Below are positions 63,288-64,000 of a DNA stretch of 64,000 nucleotides, one piece after another. The DNA lies in the NCBI RefSeq assembly GCF_000423005.1, contig NZ_AUHD01000001.1:1-64000 (forward strand). Direction: 5' to 3'. The position numbers and the translations under genes are program-made. How positions within the stretch are numbered: position 1 is the first letter of the stretch; each line of letters opens with the position of its first letter. Source of the DNA: Gelidibacter mesophilus DSM 14095. Its GTDB lineage: Bacteria; Bacteroidota; Bacteroidia; Flavobacteriales; Flavobacteriaceae. The notes under the pieces were generated by a model. That model saw nothing but the letters and a program-made list of their open reading frames with translations. It made no database searches and was not told the DNA's origin.

Positions 63288-64000
63288 TAAAGTATTTACG
63301 TTATTTAAATCTTCAAAGGCCTTTTTTAATCTCTCAACAAAGGTTTCTTCACCTTTTCTGAGCCAAACACGTGGATCATAATACTTTTTGTTTGGAGAAT
63401 CGTCACCATCAGGACTTCCAATTTGCGATTGTAAATAAGCCTCATGATTTTTATAATAATCACGGATTCCGGTCATAAATGCATATTGCATATCCGTGTC
63501 AATATTCATTTTAATTACTCCATAACCTATTGCTTCTCTGATTTCTTCAACACTAGAACCTGATCCGCCATGGAATACAAAGTCAATATGATTGTGAGGT
63601 AAATCATGCTTTTTAGATAAGAACTCCTGTGAGTTTTTAAGAATTTTTGGAGTTAATTTTACGTTTCCAGGTTTGTATACGCCATGTACGTTTCCAAAAG
63701 CTGCGGCAATTGTAAATTGATCGCTCACTTTACTCAATTCTTCATAAGCATAGGCCACTTCTTCTGGTTGTGTGTATAATTTAGAAACGTCTACATCTGA
63801 ATTATCAACGCCATCTTCTTCACCACCCGTTATCCCTAATTCAATTTCTAAAGTCATGCCCATTTTGCTCATACGCTTCAAATAGGTCTTGCATATTTCG
63901 ATATTCTCTTCAATAGGTTCCTCAGATAAGTCAATCATATGAGAACTGTATAAAGGCTTTCCAGTTTCTTTAAAGTGCTGTTCACTGGCATCTAAAAGTC
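63285..64000 (-). CDS. fbaA: Class II fructose-bisphosphate aldolase (partial)
   Basis: Splits fructose 1,6-bisphosphate in glycolysis. The 3' part only: the frame is open from position 64000 and begins in mid-gene with 'LYSSHMIDLSEEP'. It shows 'TLEIELGITGGEEDGVD' with the metal-binding Glu and 'AAAFGNVHGVYKPGNVKL', 'FVFHGGSGSSVEEIREAIGYGVIKMNIDTDMQYAF' with the second His and phosphate loop. The C-terminus 'YYDPRVWLRKGEETFVERLKKAFEDLN' is usual for the class II-A type. The N-terminus lies beyond the right edge. Confidence 0.95.
   Translation of the reverse strand, partial: LLDASEQHFKETGKPLYSSHMIDLSEEPIEENIEICKTYLKRMSKMGMTLEIELGITGGEEDGVDNSDVDVSKLYTQPEEVAYAYEELSKVSDQFTIAAAFGNVHGVYKPGNVKLTPKILKNSQEFLSKKHDLPHNHIDFVFHGGSGSSVEEIREAIGYGVIKMNIDTDMQYAFMTGIRDYYKNHEAYLQSQIGSPDGDDSPNKKYYDPRVWLRKGEETFVERLKKAFEDLNNVNTL

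Overview
The window is chromosomal DNA of a member of the Bacteroidota, most likely a marine Flavobacteriaceae species. The evidence is the AT-rich composition, a T9SS-type C-terminal sorting tail, a short (287 aa) primary sigma factor, a UpxY-type NusG paralogue, a flavobacterial AccD without its zinc ribbon, and promoters of the TAnnTTTG type. No tRNA, rRNA, CRISPR array or insertion sequence was seen.

Region 1 (1-8200) is mostly read on the minus strand. It has a small membrane protein, a rhodanese/membrane-protein operon (1382-2208), a beta-barrel protein, and a compact three-gene unit (3267-5673). That unit is a 54-aa exported or precursor-like peptide, a kinase of the HprK fold with a PqqD-like N-terminal domain, and a nucleotidyltransferase of the NTP_transf_5 type. 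It resembles a RiPP (ribosomally made, post-translationally modified peptide) locus and is one of the two most interesting systems here. A large T9SS cargo protein follows.

Region 2 (8750-50950) is one large plus-strand surface-polysaccharide locus. It opens with a UpxY antiterminator. Next come UDP-glucose dehydrogenase, a UDP-glucuronate epimerase-like protein, WlbA/WlbB-like enzymes and CysQ. A tightly coupled nonulosonic-acid cassette follows (GNAT, PLP enzyme, ATP-grasp, NeuB, NeuC, PtmE-like, NeuA), then flippase, candidate sialyl-type transferase, polymerase, TupA-like protein, two deacetylase-like paralogues and three glycosyltransferases. From 32.9 to 40.1 kb is a miniature type II polyketide/fatty-acid cassette: two ACPs, two ketoreductases, a KASIII-like pair of which one member has lost the Cys-His-Asn triad, an acyl ligase, a metallo-beta-lactamase-fold hydrolase, AcpS and a left-handed beta-helix acyltransferase. 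It probably makes a hydroxylated short acyl group for an amino sugar. The LegC/PglE-like aminotransferase and PglF-like dehydratase further down could supply a 4-amino sugar, and two paralogous initiating sugar transferases flank them. WecA-like, Wza-like and Wzc-like proteins close the locus. A tandem array of about 185-bp units with inverted GC-rich ends and an embedded DUF559 gene (42.9-44.1 kb) interrupts it and looks like an undescribed mobile or REP-like element.

Region 3 (51000-64000) is mainly housekeeping, mostly on the minus strand: a CBS protein, rpe, rpoD, a hypothetical protein, proA-proB-proC, pnp, rpsO, a PAS histidine kinase on the plus strand, accD, and the 3' part of fbaA running off the right edge. 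Several strong hairpin terminators and dispersed intergenic repeats lie between these genes.

All functional calls are from reading the sequence and knowledge of protein families. No database search was run.
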